From positions 222,564-286,563 of the forward strand of contig NZ_FZOR01000005.1 in assembly GCF_900188445.1 (NCBI RefSeq): 64,000 nucleotides of DNA, given 5' to 3'. A program made the translations under genes and the position numbers. Under the pieces are notes generated by a model. That model did no database searches. It worked only from the letters and a program-made list of their open reading frames with translations, and was not told where the DNA came from. The stretch comes from Actinomadura meyerae (GTDB lineage Bacteria > Actinomycetota > Actinomycetes > Streptosporangiales > Streptosporangiaceae). This document shows positions 18,712-26,842 of the stretch, piece after piece (within the stretch, counting starts at the first letter, position 1; each line of letters begins with the position of its first letter).

Positions 18712-18975
18712 TCACTGGGCGGTGCCGCGCGGCGCGTCCGGGGCCTCGGAACGGGCGCGGTCGGTGGCGCGGCGGGCGAACTCGGCGGCGGCGGTGCGGC
18801 GGGCGAACTCGCCGGCGAGGGCGCGGCCGAGGACGTCGTCGTCGGGGCGGTGCCGCTCCAGGTACGCGAGGGCCTCGGCGAGTTCGCCGGTGGTCAGCCG
18901 GGAGACCGGTTTCCCGGCCCAGCGCGGCGGTCTCCGGTCGGCGGCGCCCGGCGCCGCGCGGGGTGCTGAGTTCAT
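18712..18975 (-). CDS. Small hypothetical protein, arginine/alanine-rich
   Basis: An 87-residue soluble protein of unrecognised family. The start ATG 18975 follows GGAAAGGGCAGGAAC. The middle segment TGELAEALAYLERHRPDDDVLGRALAGEFARR is amphipathic and helical, and the flanks are basic or disordered. Codon use matches the neighbours. It is divergent from the small plus-strand frame at 19060. Confidence 0.6.
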   Translation of the reverse strand: MNSAPRAAPGAADRRPPRWAGKPVSRLTTGELAEALAYLERHRPDDDVLGRALAGEFARRTAAAEFARRATDRARSEAPDAPRGTAQ

Positions 18976-19059
18976 GTTCCTGCCCTTTCCATTCCGCTGT
19001 CGGTAATGGCGCGGCGCGGCGGCGGGTGCCGCATTCGCCGCGTCGAATAGGATCGCCGC

Positions 19060-19257
19060 GTGCATTGGTGGAGCCAGCAGGCGTGCGACGCGGCCGCGGA
19101 GGCGCAGGCCGCCGATCCCTCTCCGGGGAATCTCATGGCGGCCGCCCAGGTGCAGGCGCTCGTCTCGCTGGCGGAGGCGCTGCACCGCATCGCGGCGACG
19201 CTGGAGGAGCAGCGGGACGACGGCGATCCCGTCCCGGGCCCCCTGCGGACCAAATAG
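19060..19257 (+). CDS. Short hypothetical protein
   Basis: A 65-residue frame with GTG start (MHWWSQQACDAAAEAQAA...). The core QVQALVSLAEALHRIAATLEEQ predicts an amphipathic helix or short coiled coil. The ribosome site is weak (GGATCG), so the call is tentative. It is supported by GC-rich third positions, the divergent position to the 18975 gene, and a shared downstream hairpin. Confidence 0.45.
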   Translation: MHWWSQQACDAAAEAQAADPSPGNLMAAAQVQALVSLAEALHRIAATLEEQRDDGDPVPGPLRTK

Positions 19258-19327
19258 CTTCTCCGGCCGGTACGGAGCGTCCGGCCAGAATGGCGCGGCC
19301 CGAAAAAGGGCGCCCTTTCCGCGAAAA

Positions 19328-19361
19328 ATACCGGTGCGCCCGCGGCGGGGCGCACCGGTAT
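19328..19361. terminator. Bidirectional terminator hairpin
   Basis: A perfect 14-bp inverted repeat, ATACCGGTGCGCCC (19328-19341) and its complement (19348-19361) around GCGGCG, lies between two convergent genes and follows a short A-rich run. It suits termination in both directions. Confidence 0.75.
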
Positions 19362-19372
19362 CTCCCGGGGTG

Positions 19373-20170
19373 TCAGACGTCGCTGAACGACTTGCGCTCC
19401 GTCCGGCCGCCCGTGCTCGCGGCGAGCCGGGAGGTCTTGGCGACGGGCGGCCGCGGCGGCGGCACGGTCTCCACGAGGTGGTCGGTGTCGTGCGCCGGGG
19501 CGCGCTCCTCCGCCGCGGCGGGCCGGGGCTCGTCGCGGGGGCGGTCGCGCAGCCGCCGCGCGGCCTGCCGGAGGGCGCGCTCGCCGACCAGCCGGGTCAG
19601 CTCCAGGCCCCAGCAGTCCAGCTTGTCGGCGTCGGTGAGGTCGTCGCGGCTGCTCAGCTCGGCGGCGAGGCCGCCGAGCCGCTGCGCCTCGGCCAGGTCG
19701 AACTCGCGCATCAGGTGGCAGCACAGCTCCGCGAGGGCGGCGTGGTCGCGCTCGAACGACAGCCCCGCCAGGTCGTTGTGCGACAGCCTGCTGAGCGCCC
19801 GCTTGCGCTCCAGCTCGCCGTCGGTGAGCCGGAGGACGCCGTTGAGGAGGGAGATGGGGCCGGTGCCGGCGGCGCGGCTCTGCGCGGGGGCGAACGACAT
19901 CCGCAGCACGGCCGCCGACCCGAGCCCGGACGCGATCACCCGGATGACCATCAGGCTGGCCGGGGGCGTGGTCTCCGGCAGCCCGAACGTCCAATCGGCG
20001 GCGGTGATCGCGATCAGCGCGACGATGGACGCGCTGGCGTTGACGAAGACGAACAGCAGCCCGCCCGGCGACAGGGCGGCGGAGACGGGCTTGTCGCGGT
20101 AGCGCGCGACCAGCTCGGCCAGGCCGATGGCGCCGCCGATCAGGGCGGCGAAGAGCATCTCGATGGTCAT
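19373..20170 (-). CDS. Membrane protein of unknown function
   Basis: A 265-residue protein. Three hydrophobic segments lie in the first ~95 residues (MLFAALIGGAIGLAELV, LLFVFVNASASIVALIAI, ASLMVIRVIASGLGSAAVL). A cytoplasmic helical region follows (LSHNDLAGLSFERDHAALAELCCHLM...), with an acidic/proline-rich tail. The family was not recognised. The helical domain with paired cysteines could be an interaction module. The gene follows the 87-residue protein at 20443 by 9 bases and is probably its operon partner. Confidence 0.75.
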   Translation of the reverse strand: MTIEMLFAALIGGAIGLAELVARYRDKPVSAALSPGGLLFVFVNASASIVALIAITAADWTFGLPETTPPASLMVIRVIASGLGSAAVLRMSFAPAQSRAAGTGPISLLNGVLRLTDGELERKRALSRLSHNDLAGLSFERDHAALAELCCHLMREFDLAEAQRLGGLAAELSSRDDLTDADKLDCWGLELTRLVGERALRQAARRLRDRPRDEPRPAAAEERAPAHDTDHLVETVPPPRPPVAKTSRLAASTGGRTERKSFSDV

Positions 20171-20179
20171 GTCCGTCCT

Positions 20180-20443
20180 CTACGCGCTGCGGGCGGTCAG
20201 CCGGCCGAAGGGGGAGTCCTCGCGCCGGTCGCGGCGGGGCAGCACGGCGGCGGGACGCTGCCGGGCCGCCAGCTCGGTCCGCTCGACCTCCAGGAAGACC
20301 AGCAGCCATTCCGCCGGTCCGGCGGCGAGTCCGGTGTGGGTGCGCAGCGACTGCTCGCGGGCGCCGAGAAAGGCCAGCAGCCAGCCGGTGGGCCCGGACG
20401 CCCCGGCGGCCGCACGAATACGTGAATGCATGGGGGAGACCAT
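20180..20443 (-). CDS. Small protein with internal WLLxFL duplication
   Basis: An 87-residue protein upstream of and coupled to the membrane protein gene. It contains two imperfect copies of one motif, GPTGWLLAFLGAREQSLRTH and GPAEWLLVFLEVERTELAAR, each a short hydrophobic stretch followed by a charged helix, so it may be membrane-associated. The start at 20443 follows the palindrome at 20458; an in-frame ATG at 20431 is an alternative. No known family is recognised. Confidence 0.65.
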   Translation of the reverse strand: MVSPMHSRIRAAAGASGPTGWLLAFLGAREQSLRTHTGLAAGPAEWLLVFLEVERTELAARQRPAAVLPRRDRREDSPFGRLTARSA

Positions 20444-20822
20444 TTCGCAGCGGGCTCCGGAAGTCGACTTCCGCAGGGTCAAGTTTCCGCGGCGCGGGAC
20501 GAATGACCAGCCAATGGCAATTCGCCGGAAACGTCCGGTACGCGATACCGATCTCCGCCCTATTGGGAGGTAATCCCGGCGGTTTTGCCCGTCCAGGGAA
20601 TAGCTTTGCGAAGAATTCCGGTCCGGCCGCCGCGGGTCCGCCGCGGGAAGATTCTTTGGCGTGCCGCCGATCTTCGGACGGGCGCCGGGGAGGCCGGGCC
20701 CGCGCGGCGCGCGACACGCCGGGCGGCGCGTCCGCGACTGTCAGCCGAGTGACAAGAGGGGGCCGCCGAAACTTTCCGTGCCCGCCTATCGCCGGACGGT
20801 CGCCACGGCCGACCCTGTGGCC
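20444..20822. other. Intergenic region between divergent small-protein operon and PucR-type regulator
   Basis: No supported gene. It contains the palindrome at 20458-20473 and a minus-strand TTGACC box near 20477-20482. The remainder has locally lower GC but no clear feature. Confidence 0.5.
20458..20473. promoter_or_regulatory. 16-bp perfect palindrome
   Basis: CGGAAGTCGACTTCCG is exactly self-complementary. It lies 15 bases before the start of the 87-residue protein, between that start and a TTGACC box, and is a plausible repressor site for the two-gene membrane operon. Confidence 0.5.
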
Positions 20823-22046
20823 ATGAGCCGGAGGAGGAGGCCCACCGCCGCGGACTTCCCGCTCGCCGCGGTCCCGGCGGAGGTCGCGGACCCGATGCTG
20901 CCCTACCTGAAGGCCGCGGCGGCGGAGATGGTGGAGGAGATCCAGGGGCTCGTCCCGGAGTACGCGCGCCCGCCGGACAGCCGCTACGGGCGGCGGATGC
21001 GGTGGGCCGTGGAGGAGACCGTCCGGCAGTTCGTCGGCGCCATCGGCCGGCCCGGCATGGACTGGGAGAAGGTCACCGGCATCTTCGAGGAGATCGGCGC
21101 GTACGAGGCGCGCAAGGGCCGCGGCCTGGACGGGCTGCAGACCGCGATCCGGGTGAGCGGGCAGGTCGCGTGCCGCCGGTTCATCAAGGACGCGCGGCGG
21201 CTCGGCTGGTCGCTGGACACCCTCGGCCAGATCACCGAGTCGCTGTTCGTGTTCCTGGAGCGCATCGCGGGCGCGGCCGGGCAGGGCTACGCGCGGGCGC
21301 AGGGCGAGCTCGCGGGCGAGCGGGAGCGGTTCCGGCGGCGGCTGCGCGACCTGCTGGTGATGGACCCGCCGGCCAGCGCGGAGGCGATCGAGGAGGTGGC
21401 GCGGTCGGCGGGCTGGCCGGTGCCGCGCACGCTCGCCGCGGTCGCCGTCCGCCCGGACGGCGGTGCCGTCCCGGTGCTGCCGCCCGTGTTCCTCACCGAC
21501 TGGGACACGCCCGAGCCGTACCTGGTCTGCCCGGACCCTGACGGCCCCGGCCGCGACCGGATGATGGCCGCGCTCAAGGGGACGCGGGCCGCGGCGATCG
21601 GTCCGGCCGTCGCGCCGGCCAGGGCGGCGGTGTCGCTGCGCTGGGCGCGGCGGGGGCTCGCGCTGGTGGAGCGGGGCGTCCTGCCGGGCAAGGAGCCGCT
21701 GCGCTGCGTAAACCACCTGCCGAGCCTGGTCGCGGCGCAGAGCGAGGAGCTGGTCGACCTGGCGCTCGACGCCCGGCTCGCGCCGCTGATGAAGCTGCCG
21801 CCGCACCGCAGGGACGCGCTGTCACGCACGCTGCTCACCTACATGGAGTGCCGGGACAACGCGGTGGCGGCGGCGGAGCGGCTGATGGTGCACGAGCAGA
21901 CCGTCCGGTACCGGATCCGGCGGCTGGAGGAGACGCTCGGCGGGGTGATGCTCGACCCCGACCGGCGCATCGAGCTGCTCCTGCTGCTGCACCATCTCGT
22001 CCGGCTCGCCCCGGGGGACCGGCGCCTGTCCCCCGGTGGCGGGTGA
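20823..22046 (+). CDS. PucR/CdaR-type transcriptional regulator
   Basis: A 407-residue protein. The C-terminal HTH is typical of PucR regulators (LLTYMECRDNAVAAAERLMVHEQTVRYRIRRLEETLG). The N-terminal ~200 residues are helical and sensor-like (WEKVTGIFEEIGAYEARKGRGLDGLQTAIRVSGQVA), a form common in actinomycetes. The start is set at ATG 20823, because the upstream extension of the frame is low-complexity. Its target is not obvious; the cutinase-like gene converges from downstream. Confidence 0.9.
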   Translation: MSRRRRPTAADFPLAAVPAEVADPMLPYLKAAAAEMVEEIQGLVPEYARPPDSRYGRRMRWAVEETVRQFVGAIGRPGMDWEKVTGIFEEIGAYEARKGRGLDGLQTAIRVSGQVACRRFIKDARRLGWSLDTLGQITESLFVFLERIAGAAGQGYARAQGELAGERERFRRRLRDLLVMDPPASAEAIEEVARSAGWPVPRTLAAVAVRPDGGAVPVLPPVFLTDWDTPEPYLVCPDPDGPGRDRMMAALKGTRAAAIGPAVAPARAAVSLRWARRGLALVERGVLPGKEPLRCVNHLPSLVAAQSEELVDLALDARLAPLMKLPPHRRDALSRTLLTYMECRDNAVAAAERLMVHEQTVRYRIRRLEETLGGVMLDPDRRIELLLLLHHLVRLAPGDRRLSPGGG

Positions 22047-22052
22047 GACGTG

Positions 22053-22976
22053 TCAGCCGGTCGGGCAGGTGCCCTCGTAGTCGGCGATGCTCGTGCCCGG
22101 TTCGGGCTCGGGGCAGAGGAACTGCTCGTAGCGGGCGTCCTCGTCGACGAACCGCTTCATCCAGGCGATCGCGTACTTCGCGATGGTGGCGTTGGGCGAG
22201 TTGAAGGCCATGTGCCCGGCGTTCCGCAGTTCGAGGTACGCCTTCTCCGGGACGCCGGTGAGGCCGGTGTAGTAGGCGTGGGCCATCGTGCCGGCCGGGG
22301 CGATGAAGTCGTTGTCCGCGCCCATGACCATTGTCGGGGTCCGGACGGCCTTCCCGTCGTATCCGGGGTCCCAGGGCGCGAGCGGGACGGCGGCCTTGAG
22401 CGAGGTCCGCTTCCGCACGGCCTCCAGCGTCCCGCCGCCGCCCATGGAGTGGCCCATGACGGCGAGGCGGGAGGCGTCGATGCGGTCCTTGGCCGCGCTC
22501 TCGCCGGTCAGGTAGTCGAGCGCGGCGAGGAGCTGGTCGCCGCGGGCGGCGGGCACGTCGAAGAGGCTGTTGGTCTCCAGCGTCATGACGACGAAGCCCT
22601 GGGAGGCGAGGCGCGGCCCGTACCAGTCGATGAGGGCCTGCGGGGAGACGAACCCGGGCGAGACGGCGATGGCGCCGAAAGTGCCCTGGCCGCGGTCGGT
22701 CGGCGCGTAGATCGTGCCCCGGTTGAAGCCGGTGCCGCTGCCGGCCGGGACGTCGATCTTCTCGATGGCGAACGGGCCCCGCTCGGCGGTGATGCTGGCC
22801 TCGGTCGGCGCGGGACCGCGCTCGTACGGGCCGGCGGCGAGCCGGACGGCGGCGGGACGGGTGGCGGGGCCGGGAGCGGTGGGAGCGGCGACGGCGGCGG
22901 GCGCGAGGGCGGCACTCGCGGCCAGCACGGCGGCCGCGGGGAGCACTCTGAACGCACGCGTCAGATGCCTGGTCAT
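22053..22976 (-). CDS. Secreted polyester hydrolase of the cutinase / PET-hydrolase type
   Basis: A 307-residue exported alpha/beta hydrolase with a signal peptide ending near residue 31. The mature part aligns by eye with Thermobifida-type cutinases: PYERGPAPTEA, ISPG-like AVSPGFVSPQALI, GHSMGGGGTLEA (nucleophile S177), MGADNDFIAP (acid D223) and AGHMAFN (H255). The C288/C304 pair matches the conserved C-terminal disulfide. Family members hydrolyse cutin, triglycerides and synthetic polyesters including PET. The oxyanion/clamp tyrosine of known PET hydrolases is F109 here. Nothing nearby indicates monomer catabolism. Confidence 0.9.
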   Translation of the reverse strand: MTRHLTRAFRVLPAAAVLAASAALAPAAVAAPTAPGPATRPAAVRLAAGPYERGPAPTEASITAERGPFAIEKIDVPAGSGTGFNRGTIYAPTDRGQGTFGAIAVSPGFVSPQALIDWYGPRLASQGFVVMTLETNSLFDVPAARGDQLLAALDYLTGESAAKDRIDASRLAVMGHSMGGGGTLEAVRKRTSLKAAVPLAPWDPGYDGKAVRTPTMVMGADNDFIAPAGTMAHAYYTGLTGVPEKAYLELRNAGHMAFNSPNATIAKYAIAWMKRFVDEDARYEQFLCPEPEPGTSIADYEGTCPTG

Positions 22977-23114
22977 CGGGCGTACCTTTCAGTAGCCGAA
23001 CCGCGGACGGGGGGTTCCGCGGTTGCCTGAATTGTGGGACGCCCGGTGCGTCTTGACTGCTGAGGCGGCGACGCGTTCTCACCGGCGCTCTTGTCGCGAA
23101 CTGACAAACGGGAG

Positions 23115-23144
23115 GAGGGGCCACTCCCCCCGAAGTGACCCCTC
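23115..23144. promoter_or_regulatory. Hairpin with CCCCCCGA loop (1 of 2)
   Basis: GAGGGGCCACT (23115-23125) pairs with AGTGACCCCTC (23134-23144) with one mismatch, closing the octanucleotide loop CCCCCCGA. The same loop and AGxG closing pattern recur at 23190-23209. On the minus strand these would lie in the upstream region of the cutinase-like gene. Confidence 0.5.
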
Positions 23145-23189
23145 TCCCCCCGTTCCGCCGTGCCGGCCCCGGGTGCTCTCACAGGACCG

Positions 23190-23209
23190 GCCGCTCCCCC
23201 CGAAGCGGC
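23190..23209. promoter_or_regulatory. Hairpin with CCCCCCGA loop (2 of 2)
   Basis: A perfect GCCGCT/AGCGGC stem (23190-23195, 23204-23209) closes the same CCCCCCGA loop as the hairpin at 23115. The covarying stems around a fixed loop suggest an RNA element or paired protein-binding site, not chance. Confidence 0.5.
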
Positions 23210-23483
23210 TCGCAGCGGCCGGTGGCGGACGGGAAGAACGTAGCGAGGAAGCCCCGGCCGGATCGAGGGTTCGGCCCGCCGCGTCGACAAGCGGGCGACT
23301 GTGTGCGACTAGCGGAATACGCTCTGCATCCACCTGTGGGCGCGGCGGTGGGGAACGCGCTGTGCGCGCCGGGTGTACGCACTGTGTGATCGCGTCTGCG
23401 TAGGCTTGTCCTCCGGAGACCGTTGCGGACGCGGGACCGGGCTACGCGGAGATCGGTCCGGCCGGCTGGGGAGGCGCGAGACG

Positions 23484-24017
23484 ATGGCGGGACGCGTGCG
23501 GCCGATCACGCTGGTGGGGACGCCCGTCCTGCATCAGGCGTGCCGGCCGGTCGAGGAGTTCGACGAGGCGCTGCGGGAACTGACCGACGACATGTTCGCC
23601 AGCATGTACGAGGCGGAAGGTGTCGGCCTGGCCGCGAACCAGATCGGCGTTGACCTGCGCGTCTTCGTCTACGACTGCCCTGACGCGGACGGCGAGCGCC
23701 GCAAGGGGGCCGTGGTGAACCCCGTCCTGGAGCTGCCCGCGCTGAGCGACCGGCGGCTGGACGACGACGAGGAAGGATGCCTCTCCGTACCGGGCCCACA
23801 CGCGCGCCTGGCCCGCCCTGACCACGCGACCGTGCACGGCTTCGACGTCAGGGGCGAGCCCATCACGGTTGAGGGTACGGGTCTGCTCGCCCGCTGCCTT
23901 CAGCACGAGACAGACCATCTTGAGGGCAAGCTCTACATCGACCGGCTGTCGGCCAGGTCCCGCAAGAAGGTCCTCAAGGAGTTCGAGGCCCTCCGCGCGG
24001 AGCACACCGAAAACTGA
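23484..24017 (+). CDS. def: Peptide deformylase
   Basis: A 177-residue enzyme with all three deformylase motifs: [10 protein letters not shown] (46-55), EGCLSVPG (97-104, with metal ligand C99) and HETDHLEG (141-148, ligands H141 and H145 and catalytic E142). It removes the N-formyl group from nascent proteins using ferrous iron. ATG 23484 follows GGGGAGGCGCG and gives the usual length; a longer frame to 23373 is low-complexity. It is a stand-alone gene, not in the def-fmt arrangement, so it is possibly an accessory copy. Confidence 0.95.
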   Translation: MAGRVRPITLVGTPVLHQACRPVEEFDEALRELTDDMFASMYEAEGVGLAANQIGVDLRVFVYDCPDADGERRKGAVVNPVLELPALSDRRLDDDEEGCLSVPGPHARLARPDHATVHGFDVRGEPITVEGTGLLARCLQHETDHLEGKLYIDRLSARSRKKVLKEFEALRAEHTEN

Positions 24018-24024
24018 GCGCAGG

Positions 24025-25632
24025 CTAGCCGCGCCATACGGGGAGATGGATCGCGGACGGGTGGTTTACGTCGCGCAGGATCTCGAAGCGGGTGCGGCGC
24101 GACGCGACGGCCCGGCCGGCGGGCTCACCGGTGCCGTGGTTGCGCGCGAAGCGGGGGAACGCGCCGCCCGCGAGCATGACGCGCAGCCGGTGCCCGCGCA
24201 GGAAACGGTACGCGGTCGGATGCATCTCGATCTCTGCCCGGACGACGCCCTCGTCCCTGATGCGGAGGATGCCGTCGGTGACGTTGCGGGACGTGCCGTC
24301 GCGGTCGACATCGCAGAGGCGGATGAACAGGTCGCCATGGCCGGTGCTCGTCCGGACGTGGATCGTCGCCGAGACCGGGCCGATGACGTCGAGGTCGAGG
24401 TCCAAAGGCGCGCTCGTCAGGACGGCCACGTCGCCGCGCTGCTCGATGCGCGTGTTGTCGCGCTGCCCGCCCTTGCCGGGTGACAGGAGCGGCCCGCCGA
24501 CGGTCGGGGTGGGGTCGATGGGGTCGTAGGTGAACGTGACGGGGTCGTTGTCCGGTGGGCCGTCCCAGACCAGGTTGCGGGCGAAGTAGAGCGGCGTGGG
24601 CTTGGTCTCGGGCGGCGGCCATTCGTCGAAGTCCAGCCACCGGTCGGCCTTTTGCAGGTGGAGCCTTACCGGCGCCCTGCGCAACTGGGCCTTGTCGCCG
24701 TGCAGGTGTGCGTTCAGCCAGGACACCTGGTCGGCGACCATCGCGCGGAGGGCTTTGGTGTCGTGTCCCCAGGGGCCGATGGTGATGCGCACCTGCCGTC
24801 CGGCCTCCTGGAGGGCGGTGAAGTCGCGGAGCTGGCCGCGCAGGAAGAGGTCCCACCAGCCCGTCACCATCGTGGTCGGGGTGGCGGTGCCGGGGACGGC
24901 GGCGCTGTGGTCGGTCTCCTGCCAGAACGTGTCGCCCGGCTCGGCATGGGCGGTGACTTCGCGCAGGAACGATTCGGGTCGTCCGATGGCGGCCGTGTCC
25001 GCCTCCCCTACAGGGAGGTGACGCATCGCCTGCCGGACGCGCCTGTCGTGCAGCGGTTTCTGGAGCGGGCTCCCCTTCTCGTCCTGCGTGCCCATCAACG
25101 ACGACCAGACGAGCGTGTTGTGCAGCGCGAGCGCACCGCCCGGATAGAACGAACTGACGAACTCGGACGCGGTGATCCCGAGCCCCATCGCCGCCAGCGG
25201 CGGGTCCGCGTAGGGCGCGATGGCCCACTCGGTGAAGCCGAGGTAGCTCGCGCCCACCATGGCCACCTTGCCGTCGCACCACGGCTGGTCACGGAGCCAC
25301 TTGAGCGTGGCAAGGCCGTCCTCCTTCTCGGTGTGGAAGGCGTGGAACTCACCGCCCGAACCGAGGATGCCGCGCACGTTCTGGATGACGACCTGGAAGC
25401 CCCGCCTTGCGAGGACCCCGGCGTACAGGCGCATCACCGCCTGCCGCTTGCCGTAGGGGGTGCGGATCAGGACGGCGGGCATCGGCCCCGCCCCGCGCGG
25501 ACGGTACAGGTCGGCGACGAGTTCGACCCCGTCCGGCATGGGGACGCGCAGGTCACGGGCCATACGCACGTCCGGTGAAGGGACGTCCGGAAGCCCGAAG
25601 AGGCGGTCTACGAGTCGTCCCATCACAGCCAT
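24025..25632 (-). CDS. CocE/NonD-type X-Pro dipeptidyl-peptidase-like hydrolase
   Basis: A 535-residue serine hydrolase. The N-terminal alpha/beta domain has RDLRVPMPDGVELVADLYRPRG and the nucleophile elbow GASYLGFTEWAIAP. A GPWGHD segment and a jelly-roll C-terminal domain (PLDLDLDVIGPVSATIHV, GHRLRVMLAGGAFPRF) complete the family layout. Members cleave acyl esters or proline dipeptides; the substrate is unknown. The start is ATG 25632 (or 25623), since upstream residues are not family-like. It follows the unrecognised 25677-26792 gene by 44 bases. Confidence 0.9.
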   Translation of the reverse strand: MAVMGRLVDRLFGLPDVPSPDVRMARDLRVPMPDGVELVADLYRPRGAGPMPAVLIRTPYGKRQAVMRLYAGVLARRGFQVVIQNVRGILGSGGEFHAFHTEKEDGLATLKWLRDQPWCDGKVAMVGASYLGFTEWAIAPYADPPLAAMGLGITASEFVSSFYPGGALALHNTLVWSSLMGTQDEKGSPLQKPLHDRRVRQAMRHLPVGEADTAAIGRPESFLREVTAHAEPGDTFWQETDHSAAVPGTATPTTMVTGWWDLFLRGQLRDFTALQEAGRQVRITIGPWGHDTKALRAMVADQVSWLNAHLHGDKAQLRRAPVRLHLQKADRWLDFDEWPPPETKPTPLYFARNLVWDGPPDNDPVTFTYDPIDPTPTVGGPLLSPGKGGQRDNTRIEQRGDVAVLTSAPLDLDLDVIGPVSATIHVRTSTGHGDLFIRLCDVDRDGTSRNVTDGILRIRDEGVVRAEIEMHPTAYRFLRGHRLRVMLAGGAFPRFARNHGTGEPAGRAVASRRTRFEILRDVNHPSAIHLPVWRG

Positions 25633-25676
25633 GCGCGCCCTTCCCGGTTCCCTGCTCCAGAAGAATGATCGCAGCG

Positions 25677-26792
25677 CTACGGGGTCAGGTGGCGCTCGTA
25701 CTCGTAGAGGACGCCGGCGAACTCGCCCGTCGGCATCTCGCACGCGTGGCCCGGCAGCCACAGATGCTCCAACCGGACGGTCTGGACGTCGACCCGCAGA
25801 TGGCACGCGTTCCCCGTGTGCTCCCAGCCGGGACGCGCCGCACGCACGACCTCCAGATGGTGGCGGTGGCTCTGCACGTCGTGGAGCAAGAACGCGGTCA
25901 GGACATGGCGCGGCCCATGGATGGTCTGCGTGAACGTGCTCGCAGTGGACGCGGCCCCCTGGAGGTCGACCCCGGAGTCGGCCAGCTCCGGGAAGAACAC
26001 CCGCACGTGCCGGACGACGCCCTCGATCTCGATCGGCTGGCAGGGGAGGCGTAGGACGGCATCAGGGTCGACATAGCCGTGCACGGGGACACCGGCGATG
26101 ACGCCCTCCCACGCCCCCGGGATCGCGTGGACGAAACGGGCCTGGGTGAGTGTGTTGCCCAGTTCCGCCAAGAGCCGCTCCGGGTCGATGCCGCGCGGCA
26201 TGAAGGTCTTCGTGCCGCCGCGCAGCCGCGTGCCCGCCTCGTCCAGGACGGCCAGGTCGGCCCAGCACGGGCCTGAGGCCGTCTCCAGGACGCCGTGCGG
26301 GAGGCAGGCGTCCGGGTGCGGGGTCAGCCCGGCCATGTCCTCCAGCATCGCGCGCGGCGACTGGATGAGCCCCCAGCCCTGCGTCCGGTGGGACACCGAA
26401 CCCAGGGCCAGGGAACTCGCCACGGGTTCGCCGTTGCGGGGCTCGCCGAGGACCCGTTCGAGGCTCCGCCTGCTCCGCAGCGAGCCGATCTGCTGGAGGT
26501 ACTCCTCCAGGCACTGCCGCAGGACGGCCGGGTCGAGGTCGCAGGACGCCCATCCGCCGACGTCCCGCACGTGGACCATCGCGCCGTCGAAGTCGAGGCG
26601 GTGGTAGCGGTACTGCTCCTGCCAGGGCGCGGACGGATCACCGCCCAGCCGGTGCTGGGTCCGGGCGATCGCGGACACGTCCTCGCCCAGATCGTTGATC
26701 AGAAAGTCGCGCAGCGGGGCATGCAGCGGATCGGTCTCCACCGCGACCCGCCCGCCCTCGCTGCGGAACCGCACCGGTAGCGACATCGCCAT
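25677..26792 (-). CDS. Protein of unknown function
   Basis: About 371 residues, starting at ATG 26792 or 26810. I do not recognise a family. The N-terminal third (HAPLRDFLINDLGEDVSAIARTQ..., LDFDGAMVHVRDVGGWASC) looks like a small alpha/beta domain. The middle stretch TKTFMPRGIDPERLLAELGNTL, followed by WEGVIAGVPVHGYVDPDA, weakly recalls the spacing of bacterial EndoU-type nuclease domains, but the histidines expected there cannot be placed with confidence. The C-terminal part is histidine-rich (LHDVQSHRHHLEVV). No signal peptide or membrane segment is seen. Confidence 0.75.
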   Translation of the reverse strand: MAMSLPVRFRSEGGRVAVETDPLHAPLRDFLINDLGEDVSAIARTQHRLGGDPSAPWQEQYRYHRLDFDGAMVHVRDVGGWASCDLDPAVLRQCLEEYLQQIGSLRSRRSLERVLGEPRNGEPVASSLALGSVSHRTQGWGLIQSPRAMLEDMAGLTPHPDACLPHGVLETASGPCWADLAVLDEAGTRLRGGTKTFMPRGIDPERLLAELGNTLTQARFVHAIPGAWEGVIAGVPVHGYVDPDAVLRLPCQPIEIEGVVRHVRVFFPELADSGVDLQGAASTASTFTQTIHGPRHVLTAFLLHDVQSHRHHLEVVRAARPGWEHTGNACHLRVDVQTVRLEHLWLPGHACEMPTGEFAGVLYEYERHLTP

Positions 26793-26842
26793 TTCGGTGA
26801 TTATGCCCATAAGCGAAGATCATCACCGAATGTTCGTTCCGA

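Larger units (their letters stand above)
22977..23483. other. Intergenic region between cutinase-like gene and def
   Basis: About 500 bases with no supported gene. It contains two hairpins with identical loops (23115-23209). Nothing else is clear; starts of both flanking transcripts must lie here. Confidence 0.5.
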
